DNA of 64,000 nucleotides from DASZUK01 sp963745595 (GCA_963745595.1 CAVUYB010000005.1:1-64000), one strand, 5' to 3'; positions 1 through 10,944 are shown, numbered from the stretch's first letter. Notes: generated by a model from the sequence alone, not told the origin. Program-made: numbers and translations.

Positions 1-1
1 G

Positions 2-1213
2 CGGCTCGAGCTCGTCGGCGTCTCCGTCCTCGACCTGCAGCGGACGCGGTCGGTGACGGTGCCGCCGGGCCTCCTGACCGACGATCCCAAAGAGCTGGTC
101 GAGCGGCCGGGCGTCGACGTCGTCGTCGAGCTGATCGGCGGCCTCGACCCGGCGCGGACGCTGGTCGAGACGGCGTTGCGGGCCGGCCGGCCGGTCGTGA
201 CGGCGAACAAGGCGTTGCTGGCCCAGGCCGGGGCCGAACTGGCCGACCTGGCCTCGGCGAACGGCGTCGACCTGCTCTACGAGGCGTCGGTGGCCGGCGC
301 GATCCCGGTGATCCGGCCGCTGCGGGAGTCGCTGGCCGGCGAGCGGGTCGTGCGGGTCATGGGCATCGTCAACGGGACGACGAACTACATCCTCACCCGG
401 ATGGCCGAGGACGGCCTCGACTACGCCGACGCGCTCGCCGAGGCCCAGTCGCTCGGGCTGGCCGAGCGGGACCCGACGGCCGACGTCGAGGGCGACGACG
501 CGGCGGCGAAGGCGGCGATCCTGGCCGGGCTGGCGTTCGGCAGCGACGTCGTCGGCGACGACGTGCACCGGGAGGGGATCACCGGCGTCCGGGCGATGGA
601 CGTCGCGTACGCGGCTCGGCTCGGCTACGTCGTCAAACTGCTGGCGGTGGCGGAGCTGGTCGATGGCGGACCGGACGTCTCGGTGCGCGTCCACCCGGCG
701 ATGGTGCCCCGGTCGCACCCGCTGGCGTCGGTGCGGGGGGCGTTCAACGCGGTGTTCGTCGAGGGGGAGGCCGCGGGCGAGCTCATGCTGTACGGCCGCG
801 GCGCCGGCGGCGCGCCGACGGCCAGCGCGGTGCTCGGCGACCTGATCGACGCGGCCCGCAACCTCACGCAGGGGGCGCCGGCGCCGGCGCCGCGCCGGGG
901 GGCGACGCGGGTCCGGCCGATCGACGAGCTCCGCTCGGCGTTCTACCTCAACCTCGAGGTCGTCGACCGACCGGGCGTGCTCGCCGCAGTGGCGACGGTC
1001 TTCGGCAACCACGGCGTCTCGATCCGGACGATGGAGCAGGAGGGGCTGGGCGCCGAAGCCCGGCTCATCTTCCTCACCCACGCGGCGCGCGAAGGCGACG
1101 TGCAGGCGACGCTGGACGACCTGCGCCAGCTGGCCGCGGTCGACCGGGTCGGCGCGGTGTTGCGGGTCGTCGACGGCGACGAGCGCCCGGTCGGGCCGGC
1201 GGCGCGGTCGTGA
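2..1213 (+). CDS. hom: Homoserine dehydrogenase, 5'-truncated by window edge
   Basis: The enzyme reduces aspartate semialdehyde to homoserine with NAD(P)H, for threonine and methionine synthesis. The frame is open from base 2, so the N-terminal Rossmann half starts outside the window. Visible are the nucleotide-binding end ('VTANKALLAQAG'), the catalytic domain ('GIVNGTTNYILTRM', 'DPTADVEGDDAAAKAAIL') and a C-terminal ACT domain ('NLEVVDRPGVLAAVATVFG'), which in this family binds threonine for feedback control. It overlaps thrC by 4 bp (GTGA), so the two are translationally coupled. Confidence 0.96.
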   Translation, partial: RLELVGVSVLDLQRTRSVTVPPGLLTDDPKELVERPGVDVVVELIGGLDPARTLVETALRAGRPVVTANKALLAQAGAELADLASANGVDLLYEASVAGAIPVIRPLRESLAGERVVRVMGIVNGTTNYILTRMAEDGLDYADALAEAQSLGLAERDPTADVEGDDAAAKAAILAGLAFGSDVVGDDVHREGITGVRAMDVAYAARLGYVVKLLAVAELVDGGPDVSVRVHPAMVPRSHPLASVRGAFNAVFVEGEAAGELMLYGRGAGGAPTASAVLGDLIDAARNLTQGAPAPAPRRGATRVRPIDELRSAFYLNLEVVDRPGVLAAVATVFGNHGVSIRTMEQEGLGAEARLIFLTHAAREGDVQATLDDLRQLAAVDRVGAVLRVVDGDERPVGPAARS

Positions 1214-2268
1214 CCATCACCGACCGGAAGGGCGGCTGGCGGGGGGTGATGGAGGAGTACCGCGACTTGTTGCCGCTGTCGGCCGATGCGCCGGTCGTCA
1301 CGCTGCTGGAGGGCGGGACCCCGCTCGTGCCGGCGCCGCGGCTGTCCGAGCGGGTCGGCGCGACGGTGTGGCTCAAGGTCGAAGGGGCCAACCCGACCGG
1401 CTCGTTCAAGGACCGCGGCATGACGATGGCGATCTCGAAGGCCGTCGAGGAGGGCGCCAAGGCGGTCGTCTGCGCGTCGACCGGGAACACCTCCGCGTCC
1501 GCCGCGGCCTACGCGGCCCGGGCCGGACTGGCCTGCGCGGTGCTCATCCCCGAGGGCCACATCGCGCTGGGCAAGCTGGCCCAAGCCCTCGTCCACGGGG
1601 CCCGGGTGCTGCAGGTCCGTGGCAACTTCGACGAGGCGCTGACGATCGTGCGGGAGCTGCCGGACCGGGCGCCGGTGACGGTCGTCAACTCGGTCAACCC
1701 GTACCGGATCGAGGGCCAGAAGACCGGCGCGTTCGAGATCGTCGACGTCCTCGGCGATGCCCCCGACGTCCACTGCATCCCGGTCGGGAACGCCGGCAAC
1801 ATCACCGCCTACTGGAAGGGCTACCTCGAGTACAAGGGGGCCGGCCGGTCGACCCGGCTGCCCCGGATGCTCGGCTTCCAGGCGGCCGGCGCGGCACCGA
1901 TCGTGCTCGGCCATCCCGTCGAGCAGCCCGAGACGATCGCCACGGCCATCCGCATCGGCAACCCGGCCAGCTGGTACTCGGCGACGGCCGCGGCCAGCGA
2001 GTCCGGCGGGTCGATCACCGCGGTGACCGACGACGAGATCCTCACTGCCTACCGATTCCTGGCCGAGCAGGAGTCGGTCTTCTGCGAGGCCGCATCGGCC
2101 GCGTCGGTGGCCGGCCTCTTGAAGTCGGACGTCCCGGAAGGGTCGACGGTCGTCTGCGTGCTGACCGGTCACGGCTTGAAGGACCCGGACCTGGCCATCA
2201 GCCAGATCTCCGTCCCGAAGGTCGTCGCCCCCGAGATCGACGCCATCCTGGCCGAGCTGGCCGTCTGA
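1210..2268 (+). CDS. thrC: Threonine synthase
   Basis: A 352-aa PLP enzyme that converts O-phosphohomoserine to threonine. The PLP lysine lies in 'NPTGSFKDRGM' and the phosphate-binding loop is near 'VGNAGNITAYWKGY'. The GTG start overlaps the hom stop. In mycobacteria thrB (homoserine kinase) follows here. It is absent, and the next gene is rho, so the kinase must be encoded elsewhere or replaced. The length is normal for the short bacterial threonine synthases. Confidence 0.96.
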   Translation: MTITDRKGGWRGVMEEYRDLLPLSADAPVVTLLEGGTPLVPAPRLSERVGATVWLKVEGANPTGSFKDRGMTMAISKAVEEGAKAVVCASTGNTSASAAAYAARAGLACAVLIPEGHIALGKLAQALVHGARVLQVRGNFDEALTIVRELPDRAPVTVVNSVNPYRIEGQKTGAFEIVDVLGDAPDVHCIPVGNAGNITAYWKGYLEYKGAGRSTRLPRMLGFQAAGAAPIVLGHPVEQPETIATAIRIGNPASWYSATAAASESGGSITAVTDDEILTAYRFLAEQESVFCEAASAASVAGLLKSDVPEGSTVVCVLTGHGLKDPDLAISQISVPKVVAPEIDAILAELAV

Positions 2269-2282
2269 CCGCCCGATCTGGC

Positions 2283-2341
2283 GCCTGGCCGGCGGCTGCC
2301 CGGTGCCTGGCCGGCGGCTGCCCGGTGCCTGGCCGGCGGCC
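2283..2341 (+). repeat. 22-bp tandem repeat, 2.7 copies
   Basis: The unit gcctggccggcggctgcccggt occurs at 2283-2304 and 2305-2326, with a partial third copy to 2341. It lies 15 bp after the thrC stop, in the 309-bp gap before rho. No gene is seen in this gap. Confidence 0.85.
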
Positions 2342-2366
2342 GGGAACGAGCGGTATCGAGGGATTG

Positions 2367-2396
2367 TTGCCTTCGTCGCTCCTGGCCCGCTACTAT
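2367..2396 (+). promoter_or_regulatory. Candidate sigma-70-type promoter for rho
   Basis: TTGCCT (2367-2372) and TACTAT (2391-2396) are separated by 18 bp. This gives a leader of about 175 nt before the rho start, long enough for the autoregulation known for rho genes. The leader also holds a small hairpin near 2530-2552 (TGGTGG-TTCA-CCACCA). The promoter is assigned by pattern only. Confidence 0.45.
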
Positions 2397-2577
2397 GTCG
2401 TTATCCCACCAGCGCCTCGGAGCGTTCGTCGCGGACCGGTTCCGGTCCCGACACGGTGCCGGAACCGGTGGTGGCGGGGGTTGGCCTGCGGGACCGCTCG
2501 TCCTTCCCTCACTTCCGTTTCCCCGTACGTGGTGGTTCACCACCAACGTGACGACCCTCTCACGAGATAGGAGACCG

Positions 2578-4467
2578 ATGACTGCGGAACAGCAGCTCGA
2601 ACGATCGGTGCTCGAAAGCAAGGAGCGAGATGAGCTCCACGCCATCGCCCAGGCGATGGCCCTGAAGACGACGACCCGGACGAAGAAGGCCGACATCATC
2701 GACCGGATCCTCGAAGCGACCGGCGTGACGGCTCCCGGCGACCAGGCGGCGACGTCGTCCGGTGTGGCCGACGGCAACGGCGCCCGTCCGGCGGCCCGCC
2801 GTGGTCGGACGGCCGCGTCGGCACCGATCGCCGACGCGACCGAGCCGGCGACCGACGGCGAGACCAGCCGACCGGCCGGACCGTCCGGCGACGGTGACGC
2901 CGCCACGCCGGCCACTACCGACACCGCCACGGACGCGGCACCGGTGACGTCCGGACCGTGGGCCGACCGCGGGCCGACCGCGGGCGATCGGCCGACCGAG
3001 GCGCCGACCGAGACGTCCGGCGCCAACAGCGCGTCGTCGAACGGCCATGGCTCGGCGGACGCGACGCCGGGGGCGACGACGTTCTCGGCCAGCGGTTCGG
3101 CCGACAACCGCCGGGACCAGCCGTCCAACGGCCGCCAGGACCGGGGGTCGGGGCGCCAGCCGGGACCGGGCCAGCAGAACCGCCACAACAACAACGCCGG
3201 CAATCAGCAGGGGAACATCGAAGCCGGCAACCGACGGGGTCGACGCCGGCGGGGCCGGGAGCGCGGCCCGACCGGGGAGCGGGGGGACCTGCAAGGCGGG
3301 ACCGGTCAGGAAGCCTCGTACCAGGGAGAACTGGTCGAGGTACGCGGCCTGCTGGACCTGCGCGACGAGGGCTACGGCTTCCTCCGCTGCGACGGGTACC
3401 TGCCGTCGAGCAAGGACGTCTACGTCTCGATCAGCCAGGCTCGGCGGTTCGCGCTGCGCAAGGGCGACTACGTCGAGGGCGCCTGCCGCCCGGCGTCGAA
3501 CAACGAGAAGTACCCGGCGCTCCTGCGGATCGACTCGGTCTCCGGGCTGGACCCCGACGAGGCTCGTCAGCGGCCCCGCTTCGAGGACCTGACCCCCCTG
3601 TTCCCCGACTCCCAGCTCGTCCTGGAGAACCCGGGGTCCAAGGAGAACGTGACGGCCCGCATCGTCGACCTCCTGGCCCCGATTGGCCGGGGCCAGCGTG
3701 GGCTCATCGTGTCGCCGCCCAAGGCCGGCAAGACGACGGTGATGAAGCAGATCGCCCACTCCATCGAAGCCAACAACCCCGACGTCCATCTCATGGTCCT
3801 CTTGGTGGACGAGCGGCCGGAAGAAGTGACCGACATGCGCCGGTCGGTCAACGGCGAGGTGGTCGCCTCTACCTTCGACCGCCCTTCCGACGAGCACACG
3901 ACGGTGGCCGAGCTGGCCATCGAGCGGGCGAAGCGGCTGGTCGAACAGGGTCGAGACGTCGTCATCATCCTGGACGGCATCACCCGGCTGGCCCGGGCCT
4001 ACAACCTGGCCGCACCGGCCACCGGGCGGATCATGTCCGGTGGTGTCGACTCCGGCGCCCTCTATCCGCCCAAGAAGTTCTTCGGAGCCGCCCGGAACAT
4101 CGAGGAGGGCGGTTCCCTGACCATCCTGGCCACCGCGCTGGTGGAGACCGGCTCGAAGATGGACGAGGTGATCTTCGAGGAGTTCAAGGGAACCGGGAAC
4201 ATGGAGCTCCGGCTCGACCGCCGGTTGGCCGAGCGGCGGCTCTACCCGGCCATCGACGTCAACGCCAGCTCCACCCGGCACGAGGAGCTCCTCTTCGACC
4301 GGGGAGAGCTCCAGCAGGTCTGGAAGCTCCGTCGGGTGCTGAACGCGCTGGCCAGCGACGGCAACGCGGCGTCCGGGCTCGAGCTGCTGATGGACAAGAT
4401 CCGGACGACGAAGAGCAACGACGAGTTCCTGGCCGAGATCGCCAAGGGGCCCACCCCGAACAACTAG
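2578..4467 (+). CDS. rho: Transcription termination factor Rho
   Basis: A 629-aa hexameric RNA helicase/ATPase for factor-dependent termination. I chose the ATG at 2578, where the Rho_N fold begins ('VLESKERDELHAIAQAM') behind a purine-rich stretch. Residues ~50-250 are a long low-complexity insert rich in Gly, Asn, Arg, Thr and Ala ('NRRGRRRRGRERG'), as in other Actinobacteria. It is followed by the RNA-binding cold-shock-like domain ('LLDLRDEGYGFLR'), Walker A 'PPKAGKTTVMKQI', Walker B region 'VVIILDGITRLARAYN' and the R-loop/Q-loop core. The stop codon lies inside a 15-bp duplication (4456-4485). Confidence 0.97.
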   Translation: MTAEQQLERSVLESKERDELHAIAQAMALKTTTRTKKADIIDRILEATGVTAPGDQAATSSGVADGNGARPAARRGRTAASAPIADATEPATDGETSRPAGPSGDGDAATPATTDTATDAAPVTSGPWADRGPTAGDRPTEAPTETSGANSASSNGHGSADATPGATTFSASGSADNRRDQPSNGRQDRGSGRQPGPGQQNRHNNNAGNQQGNIEAGNRRGRRRRGRERGPTGERGDLQGGTGQEASYQGELVEVRGLLDLRDEGYGFLRCDGYLPSSKDVYVSISQARRFALRKGDYVEGACRPASNNEKYPALLRIDSVSGLDPDEARQRPRFEDLTPLFPDSQLVLENPGSKENVTARIVDLLAPIGRGQRGLIVSPPKAGKTTVMKQIAHSIEANNPDVHLMVLLVDERPEEVTDMRRSVNGEVVASTFDRPSDEHTTVAELAIERAKRLVEQGRDVVIILDGITRLARAYNLAAPATGRIMSGGVDSGALYPPKKFFGAARNIEEGGSLTILATALVETGSKMDEVIFEEFKGTGNMELRLDRRLAERRLYPAIDVNASSTRHEELLFDRGELQQVWKLRRVLNALASDGNAASGLELLMDKIRTTKSNDEFLAEIAKGPTPNN

Positions 4468-4485
4468 GCGCCGAACAACTAGGCC
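4456..4485 (+). repeat. 15-bp tandem duplication carrying the rho stop codon
   Basis: ccgaacaactaggc(g/c) occurs at 4456-4470 and 4471-4485, followed by a partial third copy. The TAG of rho is inside copy 1 and is repeated in frame in copy 2. This is one of several short arrays at gene 3' ends in this window. Confidence 0.8.
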
Positions 4486-4594
4486 CCGAACCACCGGGCG
4501 GTGAACGGCGGGTGCCGAACAACGGGGCCCGGGAATAGATAGTCCGGCCGACGCCTTACACTGGCCGGAATCGAGAAAGATCTGGAGCGACGAG

Positions 4595-4819
4595 ATGAAG
4601 GCTGACATCCATCCTGACTACGTGGTGGCGACGGTGCGGTGCTCGTGTGGCAACACGTACACGACCCACTCCACCAAAGCCGATCTCCACGTCGAGCTGT
4701 GCAACGAGTGCCACCCGTTCTTCACCGGCAAGCAGAAGCTGGTCGACTCCGGTGGCCGGGTCGAGCGGTTCCAGCGCCGCTACGGCCAGCGCAGCGGCAA
4801 GAAGACCGCCAAGAGTTGA
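4595..4819 (+). CDS. rpmE: 50S ribosomal protein L31
   Basis: A 74-aa large-subunit ribosomal protein of the zinc-binding (C+) type, with cysteines in 'VRCSCGNTY' and 'CNECHPFFTG'. The ATG at 4595 follows a GGAG element. In Actinobacteria, L31 sits between rho and prfA exactly as here. C+ paralogues are often the zinc-replete form, but no Zur site was identified upstream. Confidence 0.96.
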   Translation: MKADIHPDYVVATVRCSCGNTYTTHSTKADLHVELCNECHPFFTGKQKLVDSGGRVERFQRRYGQRSGKKTAKS

Positions 4820-4860
4820 GCTGGTCCGGCCGACGCGGCCGGGCCCCTGCCTGACCGGCC

Positions 4861-5958
4861 GTGCCTGCCGACGCCACCAGCCTGGACGATCGTCTGGCCG
4901 GGCTGGAGAACGAGTTCGACGCGGTCGAGCACGAGCTGGCCACGCCGGCGACGAGCGCCGATCCGGGCCGCCTGCGGGAGCTGTCCAAGCGCCACAAGGA
5001 GCTGAGCGAGGTCGTCGCCACCTGGCGGGAGCTCCGCCAAGCCCGGGCCGACCTGGCGACGGCTCGGGAGATGCTCGACGACGCGGCCGGTGACGACCGC
5101 CAGATGGTCCAGGCCGAAGTCGAGTCGGCCGAGACCGCCATCGAGGACCTCTCCGCCCGGCTCAACCAGCTGCTCCTGCCGAAGGACCCGAACGACGGCC
5201 GCAACGTCATCGTCGAGATCCGCGGGGCCGAGGGCGGCGAGGAGGCGAACCTCTTCGCCCGGGACCTCTACGACATGTACACCCGGTACGCGGCGCAGCG
5301 GGGCTGGAAGATCGACGTCCTGTCGGAGAGCCAGTCCGAGCGCGACGGCCTGAACGAGGTCGTTTTCGTCGTCAAGGGGGCGGACGCCTGGACGCGGCTG
5401 GAGCACGAGGCCGGCCCGCATCGCGTCCAACGGGTGCCGGTCACCGAGTCCAAGGGGCGGGTGCACACGTCGTCGGCCACCGTCACCGTGCTGCCGGAGG
5501 CCGACGAAGTCGACGTGGCGATCGACCCGAACGATCTGAAGATCGACGTCTACCGGTCGACCGGGCCCGGGGGGCAGTCGGTCAACACGACCGACTCGGC
5601 CGTCCGCATCACGCACCTGCCGACGGGCATCGTCGTCGCCATGCAGGACGAGAAGAGCCAGATCCAGAACCGGGCGAAGGCGATGACGGTGCTGCGCGCC
5701 CGCCTGCTCAAGGCCGAACAGGACCGCCGGGCCTCCGATGTCGCCGCCCAGCGAAAGAGCCAGGTCGGCGGGGGCGGGCGGTCGGAGAAGGTGCGGACGT
5801 ACAACTTCCGGGAGAACCGCGTCACCGATCACCGGGTCAACCTGACGCTGTACAAGCTCGACCAGGTGCTGGCCGGCGACGTCGACGAGCTGACCGAGAC
5901 CCTGATGGCGGACAAGCGTTCCCGCCAGCTCGCCGGGGAGGACGAGGCCCGCGGATGA
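4861..5958 (+). CDS. prfA: Peptide chain release factor 1
   Basis: A 365-aa class I release factor reading UAA/UAG. It carries the tripeptide anticodon PVT ('QRVPVTESKG') and the catalytic GGQ loop ('STGPGGQSVNTTDS') that enters the peptidyl-transferase centre. The PxT tripeptide separates it from RF2 (SPF). It starts with GTG and overlaps prmC by 4 bp. PrmC methylates the GGQ glutamine, so the pairing is functional. Confidence 0.97.
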   Translation: MPADATSLDDRLAGLENEFDAVEHELATPATSADPGRLRELSKRHKELSEVVATWRELRQARADLATAREMLDDAAGDDRQMVQAEVESAETAIEDLSARLNQLLLPKDPNDGRNVIVEIRGAEGGEEANLFARDLYDMYTRYAAQRGWKIDVLSESQSERDGLNEVVFVVKGADAWTRLEHEAGPHRVQRVPVTESKGRVHTSSATVTVLPEADEVDVAIDPNDLKIDVYRSTGPGGQSVNTTDSAVRITHLPTGIVVAMQDEKSQIQNRAKAMTVLRARLLKAEQDRRASDVAAQRKSQVGGGGRSEKVRTYNFRENRVTDHRVNLTLYKLDQVLAGDVDELTETLMADKRSRQLAGEDEARG

Positions 5959-6875
5959 CGGTGGCGCCGCTCGGACCGGCCCCGTCCACCCGGGCCCAAG
6001 CCGAACGGGCCCTGGCCGCCCGGCTCCGTTCGCCGATCGAGGCCCGTTGGGTCGTCGCCCACGTCCTCGGCGACGGTCCGTCCACCTCGCCGGTCGACGC
6101 GGCGGCGTGGGCCGACCTGACCGCCCTGGTCGACCGCCGGCTGGCCGGTGAACCCCTGCAGTACGTGCTCGGCACCTGGGCCTTCCGCACGCTGGAGCTG
6201 ACGGTCGACCGCCGGGCGCTCATCCCGCGGCCCGAGACCGAGCAGGTGGTCGAGGCGGCGCTGCACGAGCTGCGCCGTCTGGGCGAGCTGCGTCGCCTGG
6301 GCATCTTTGGCGCGCCGGGCCAACCGGGGGAGCGGGAGCCGGTCGTCGTCGACCTCGGGACCGGCACCGGGGCGATCGGCCTGTCGATCGCCGTCGAGGC
6401 GGGCGCACTGGTCTGGGCCACCGACGCCGACGCCGACGCCCTCGCCCTGGCCGCGGCGAACCGGGACCGGGTGACCGCAGCCGAGCCACCGGTCGCGGCC
6501 CGGGTCGTGCTGGCCGCCGGCGACTGGTTCGCGGCCGTCCCGACCGAGCTGCGGGGTCAGATCGACCTGGTCGTGTCGAACCCGCCGTACGTGGCCGCGG
6601 CGGAGTGGCCGGACCTGTCGCCGGAGGTCCGGCGGGAGCCCCACCGGGCGCTGGTGGCCGCGGACGGGAGCGACGGCACGCCCGGGCTCGCCGCGGTCGA
6701 GGCCGTGCTCGTCGGCGCGGCGGCGTGGCTGGCCCGGCCCGGCGCGGTCGTCGTCGAGCTGGCTCCCCATCAGGCCGCGGCGGCGGTCGACGTCGCCCGG
6801 CGGGCCGGGTTCGTCGACGTCGACGTCGCCCGCGACCTCGCCGGCCGGGACCGGGCCGTGGTGGGAAGGATCTGA
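5955..6875 (+). CDS. prmC: Release-factor glutamine methyltransferase (HemK family)
   Basis: A 306-aa SAM-dependent N5-glutamine methyltransferase acting on the GGQ motif of release factors. Visible are the N-terminal helical domain, SAM-binding 'VVDLGTGTGAIGLSIA' and the catalytic 'VVSNPPYVA' (NPPY). The ATG overlaps the prfA stop. In mycobacteria a Sua5/TsaC gene follows. Here rpiB-glyA takes that place. Confidence 0.95.
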   Translation: MTVAPLGPAPSTRAQAERALAARLRSPIEARWVVAHVLGDGPSTSPVDAAAWADLTALVDRRLAGEPLQYVLGTWAFRTLELTVDRRALIPRPETEQVVEAALHELRRLGELRRLGIFGAPGQPGEREPVVVDLGTGTGAIGLSIAVEAGALVWATDADADALALAAANRDRVTAAEPPVAARVVLAAGDWFAAVPTELRGQIDLVVSNPPYVAAAEWPDLSPEVRREPHRALVAADGSDGTPGLAAVEAVLVGAAAWLARPGAVVVELAPHQAAAAVDVARRAGFVDVDVARDLAGRDRAVVGRI

Positions 6876-6924
6876 GCGGTTCCGGCGACCCGGGCCGGGG
6901 AACCGGGGGGCGCGTAGGTACAGT

Positions 6925-7433
6925 GTGGAGGTGCGCATCGCCGTGGGCTCCGACCACGCCGGCTACGACCTGAAAGTCGTCCTGGCCGAGCACCTCGTCG
7001 GTGCCGGCCACGAGGTGACCGACCTCGGGACGGGCAACGACCGCGACTCGGTCGACTACCCCGACTTCGGCGCCGCCGTCGGCCGGGCCGTCGTCGCCGG
7101 CCAGGCCGACCTGGGCGTCTGCGTCTGCGGCACCGGCATCGGCATCTCGATCGCCGCCAACAAGGTGCCCGGCGTGCGGGCCGCGGTCGTCCACGACGTG
7201 ACGACCGCGTCGCTGGCTCGGCAGCACAACCACGCCAACGTCGTCTGCCTCGGCGGGCGGACCGTCGGCGAGACGACGGCCGTCGACGCTCTGGACGCCT
7301 TCCTCGCCGCGGTTCCCCAGCACGGCCGCCACGACCGGCGCATCGAGGAGATCACCGAGCTCGAGCGATCCGCCGCCGGCGTGGCTGACCGCGGCAACGA
7401 CCGACCCGACCCCGTCACCGCAGGAGGTAGCCG

Positions 7434-7437
<4 letters not shown>
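6925..7437 (+). CDS. rpiB: Ribose-5-phosphate isomerase B
   Basis: A 170-aa isomerase of ribose-5-P and ribulose-5-P in the pentose phosphate pathway. The N-terminal 'VGSDHAGYDLK' and the active-site block 'CVCGTGIGISIAANK' (catalytic Cys) are intact. The start is either GTG 6925 or GTG 6931. A GGAGG directly before 6931 is too close to serve it. About 25 residues at the C-terminus extend past the usual end. It overlaps glyA by 4 bp. Confidence 0.93.
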
Positions 7438-8756
<1,319 letters not shown>

Positions 8757-8785
8757 GCCGAGGCCGCGGGCGAGGACCGGGAGGT

Positions 8786-10018
8786 ATGCCGTCGATCGAG
8801 CCGCCGGTCGGTTGGTACGCGCTGATCCTCGTGGTCGCGGCGGCGGCCACCGCCGCCCTCTGTCTGCCGGCCCGCTGGTTCTCGATGCGCGTCGGCTACG
8901 TCGCGCTGCCCGACGACCGTAAGGTCCACAGCCGGGCCACCCCGTACGGCGGCGGTGCGGCCATGTTCCTCGGCTTCCTCGTCGCGATGATGGTGGCGAA
9001 AGCCGTGCCGCAGCTCCACGACGTCTTCAAGGGGTCGTCGGAGCCGCTCGGCGTCGTGCTCGCGGCGGCGGCGATCTTCGCGGTCGGGCTGATCGACGAC
9101 GTCCGCGAGATGTCCGCCCCGGCCAAGATCGCCGGCCAGGTGCTCGCGGCGAGCATCCTCTACTTCCTCGGCGTCACGCTCTACCAGTTCAAGGTGCCGC
9201 TGGCCGGGTTCATCTCGCTGACGCCGGGCGTGACGCCGCTGATCATGGCCGTCTGGGTCATCGCCATCACGAACGCGGTGAACCTCATCGACGGCCTCGA
9301 CGGCCTCGCCGCCGGCGTCGTCGCCATCGGCAGCGGTGCCCTCGCGGTCTACGGCCTGTGGCTGATGCAGACAGGCGCGCTGCCGTCCGGCAACGTCGGG
9401 CCGCTGGTCGCCGTCATCGCCTGTGGCGTCTGCCTCGGCTTCCTGCCGTTCAACTTCCATCCGGCCAAGATGTTCATGGGCGACGCCGGCGCCCTCTTCC
9501 TCGGCCTGCTGATGTCCGCGTCGACGATGGTCATCGGCGGCCGGCTGCCGCCGTACTCGGCCAAGTCCGGGACGACGTACTTCTTCTTCGCGCCGCTCTT
9601 CATCCCGCTCTTCATCCTCGGCGTGCCGCTCGTCGACATGGCGTTCGCCTTCATCCGCCGCACCGCTCGCGGCGGCAACTTCTCCGCCCCCGACAAGGAC
9701 CACATCCACCACCGGCTGCTACGGCTCGGCCACGGGCACCGGCGCAGCGTGCTCATCCTGTGGGCCTGGACGGCACTGTTGTCGGGGTTCATCCTCTTCC
9801 CCCTCTTCTTCCACCAGGTCAACGCCATCATCCCGTTCGGCGTCGCCGCCCTCGGTATCGGCCTCTACACGTTCTTCCACCCCGGCCTGCGTCGCCAGGC
9901 CGAGGCCGAGGAGGAGCCGCCCCCGGCCGACCCGCCCGAGCCGCCCGGCACCGACCAGGGGGCATCACGGGAGGGTGCCCCGGACGGTTTTGCCGTCGGG
10001 CGAGGGGGGATGCGATGA
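8786..10018 (+). CDS. wecA: WecA/TagO-type polyprenyl-phosphate GlcNAc-1-P transferase
   Basis: A 410-aa polytopic membrane enzyme of the MraY/WecA family (about 10-11 membrane segments). In this family it moves a sugar-1-phosphate from a UDP-sugar to undecaprenyl or decaprenyl phosphate. Hallmarks are the catalytic 'GLIDDVREM', 'NAVNLIDGLDGLAAG', 'FMGDAGALFLG' and the cytosolic 'DKDHIHHRLLRLGHGH'. Its position before atpI/atpB matches mycobacterial rfe, where it starts arabinogalactan linker synthesis. The substrate is inferred. The tail is Pro/Glu-rich. Confidence 0.93.
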   Translation: MPSIEPPVGWYALILVVAAAATAALCLPARWFSMRVGYVALPDDRKVHSRATPYGGGAAMFLGFLVAMMVAKAVPQLHDVFKGSSEPLGVVLAAAAIFAVGLIDDVREMSAPAKIAGQVLAASILYFLGVTLYQFKVPLAGFISLTPGVTPLIMAVWVIAITNAVNLIDGLDGLAAGVVAIGSGALAVYGLWLMQTGALPSGNVGPLVAVIACGVCLGFLPFNFHPAKMFMGDAGALFLGLLMSASTMVIGGRLPPYSAKSGTTYFFFAPLFIPLFILGVPLVDMAFAFIRRTARGGNFSAPDKDHIHHRLLRLGHGHRRSVLILWAWTALLSGFILFPLFFHQVNAIIPFGVAALGIGLYTFFHPGLRRQAEAEEEPPPADPPEPPGTDQGASREGAPDGFAVGRGGMR

Positions 10019-10165
10019 TGACGGGCGTGTTAACTCTCCACCTCGCCTCCCCCCGGGCTGCCACCTGCCCGGTGGCCGGTGCGGGCGCCCGCCTGAGCGC
10101 GTGACCTCTGGACCTTGGGTTGAAGCTGCACACCTCACCACTCCCTGACGCGGTCCGGCCCCGGA

Positions 10166-10444
10166 ATGGCGGATCAACCTCCCAGCTCGCCGTCCGGCCA
10201 GACACCGGCCGGGCAGGAGCCGGATCCGTCGTCGGCGTCGTCACCAGCGAAGCGCTCGCCGACCTTCGGGGACCTGTTCTGGGTCGGCACGGGCTGTGCG
10301 ATCTCGGTCGTCGCCGGCGGGGCCATCGGCTACGGCCTGGACTCGATCTGGCACACGACGCCGTGGCTCACGTTCGCCGGCCTGGCCTTCGGTGTCGTCT
10401 CGGCCGTCCTGCTGGCCGTCGCCCAGGTCCGCAAGTTCCTCTGA
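10166..10444 (+). CDS. AtpZ/AtpI-like small F0 membrane protein
   Basis: A 92-aa protein with a disordered Pro/Ser-rich N-terminus (~30 aa) and two membrane helices ('FWVGTGCAISVVAGGAIGYG' and 'WLTFAGLAFGVVSAVLLAVA'). It fits the 'ATPase gene 1' family found at the head of atp operons, thought to help c-ring assembly or Mg2+ handling. It is the first gene of the atp operon. The 147 bp before it hold no gene. Confidence 0.75.
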   Translation: MADQPPSSPSGQTPAGQEPDPSSASSPAKRSPTFGDLFWVGTGCAISVVAGGAIGYGLDSIWHTTPWLTFAGLAFGVVSAVLLAVAQVRKFL

Positions 10445-10470
10445 GCCGGAGCCGGGAGGTCTAGGCGGCC

Positions 10471-10944
10471 ATGTTCGACCGGTTCTCCCTCCCCGACGTC
10501 ATGACCGTGTCCCGTCGCACGATGCTGATGACCCTGGTCATCGGTGTCGTCGGCCTGGTCGTCCTGCTCCTGGTCAGCCAGCCGTGGGCCGCCCTGGGGC
10601 TGTGCGTCGGCCTCGGGCTCGGGATGCTCAACTTCCGGGCCATCCAGCGATCGGTGGTCAAGGTCGGCGAACGCGTCGAGGCCAACAAGCGGCGCCCCCT
10701 GGCCATCAACACGCTGGGCCGGATGGCCATCATCACCGTCGTCGCCCTCGGCCTGCTCTTCGTCGAGCCGCCGCTCGGGTTCGGCCTGCTCGGCGGGCTG
10801 GCGTTGTTCCAGATGATCCTGCTCCTCAACGTGACCCGGTCGATGCTGAAGATGGGCTCGGGCAGTGCGATCGCCGGCGCGGTCTTCAGTAGCGGGGCGC
10901 CGTTCGACGACGGGCCCATCGACGACCGGGGGGTGCTCGAGTGA
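10471..10944 (+). CDS. atpI: ATP synthase subunit I-like protein
   Basis: A 157-aa protein with four predicted membrane helices and a short charged C-terminus, placed directly before atpB. This matches the AtpI/Rv1303-type proteins of actinobacterial atp operons, which assist c-ring assembly. It overlaps the atpB start (GTGATG) by 4 bp. Sequence conservation in this family is low, so the assignment rests mainly on position and topology. Confidence 0.72.
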   Translation: MFDRFSLPDVMTVSRRTMLMTLVIGVVGLVVLLLVSQPWAALGLCVGLGLGMLNFRAIQRSVVKVGERVEANKRRPLAINTLGRMAIITVVALGLLFVEPPLGFGLLGGLALFQMILLLNVTRSMLKMGSGSAIAGAVFSSGAPFDDGPIDDRGVLE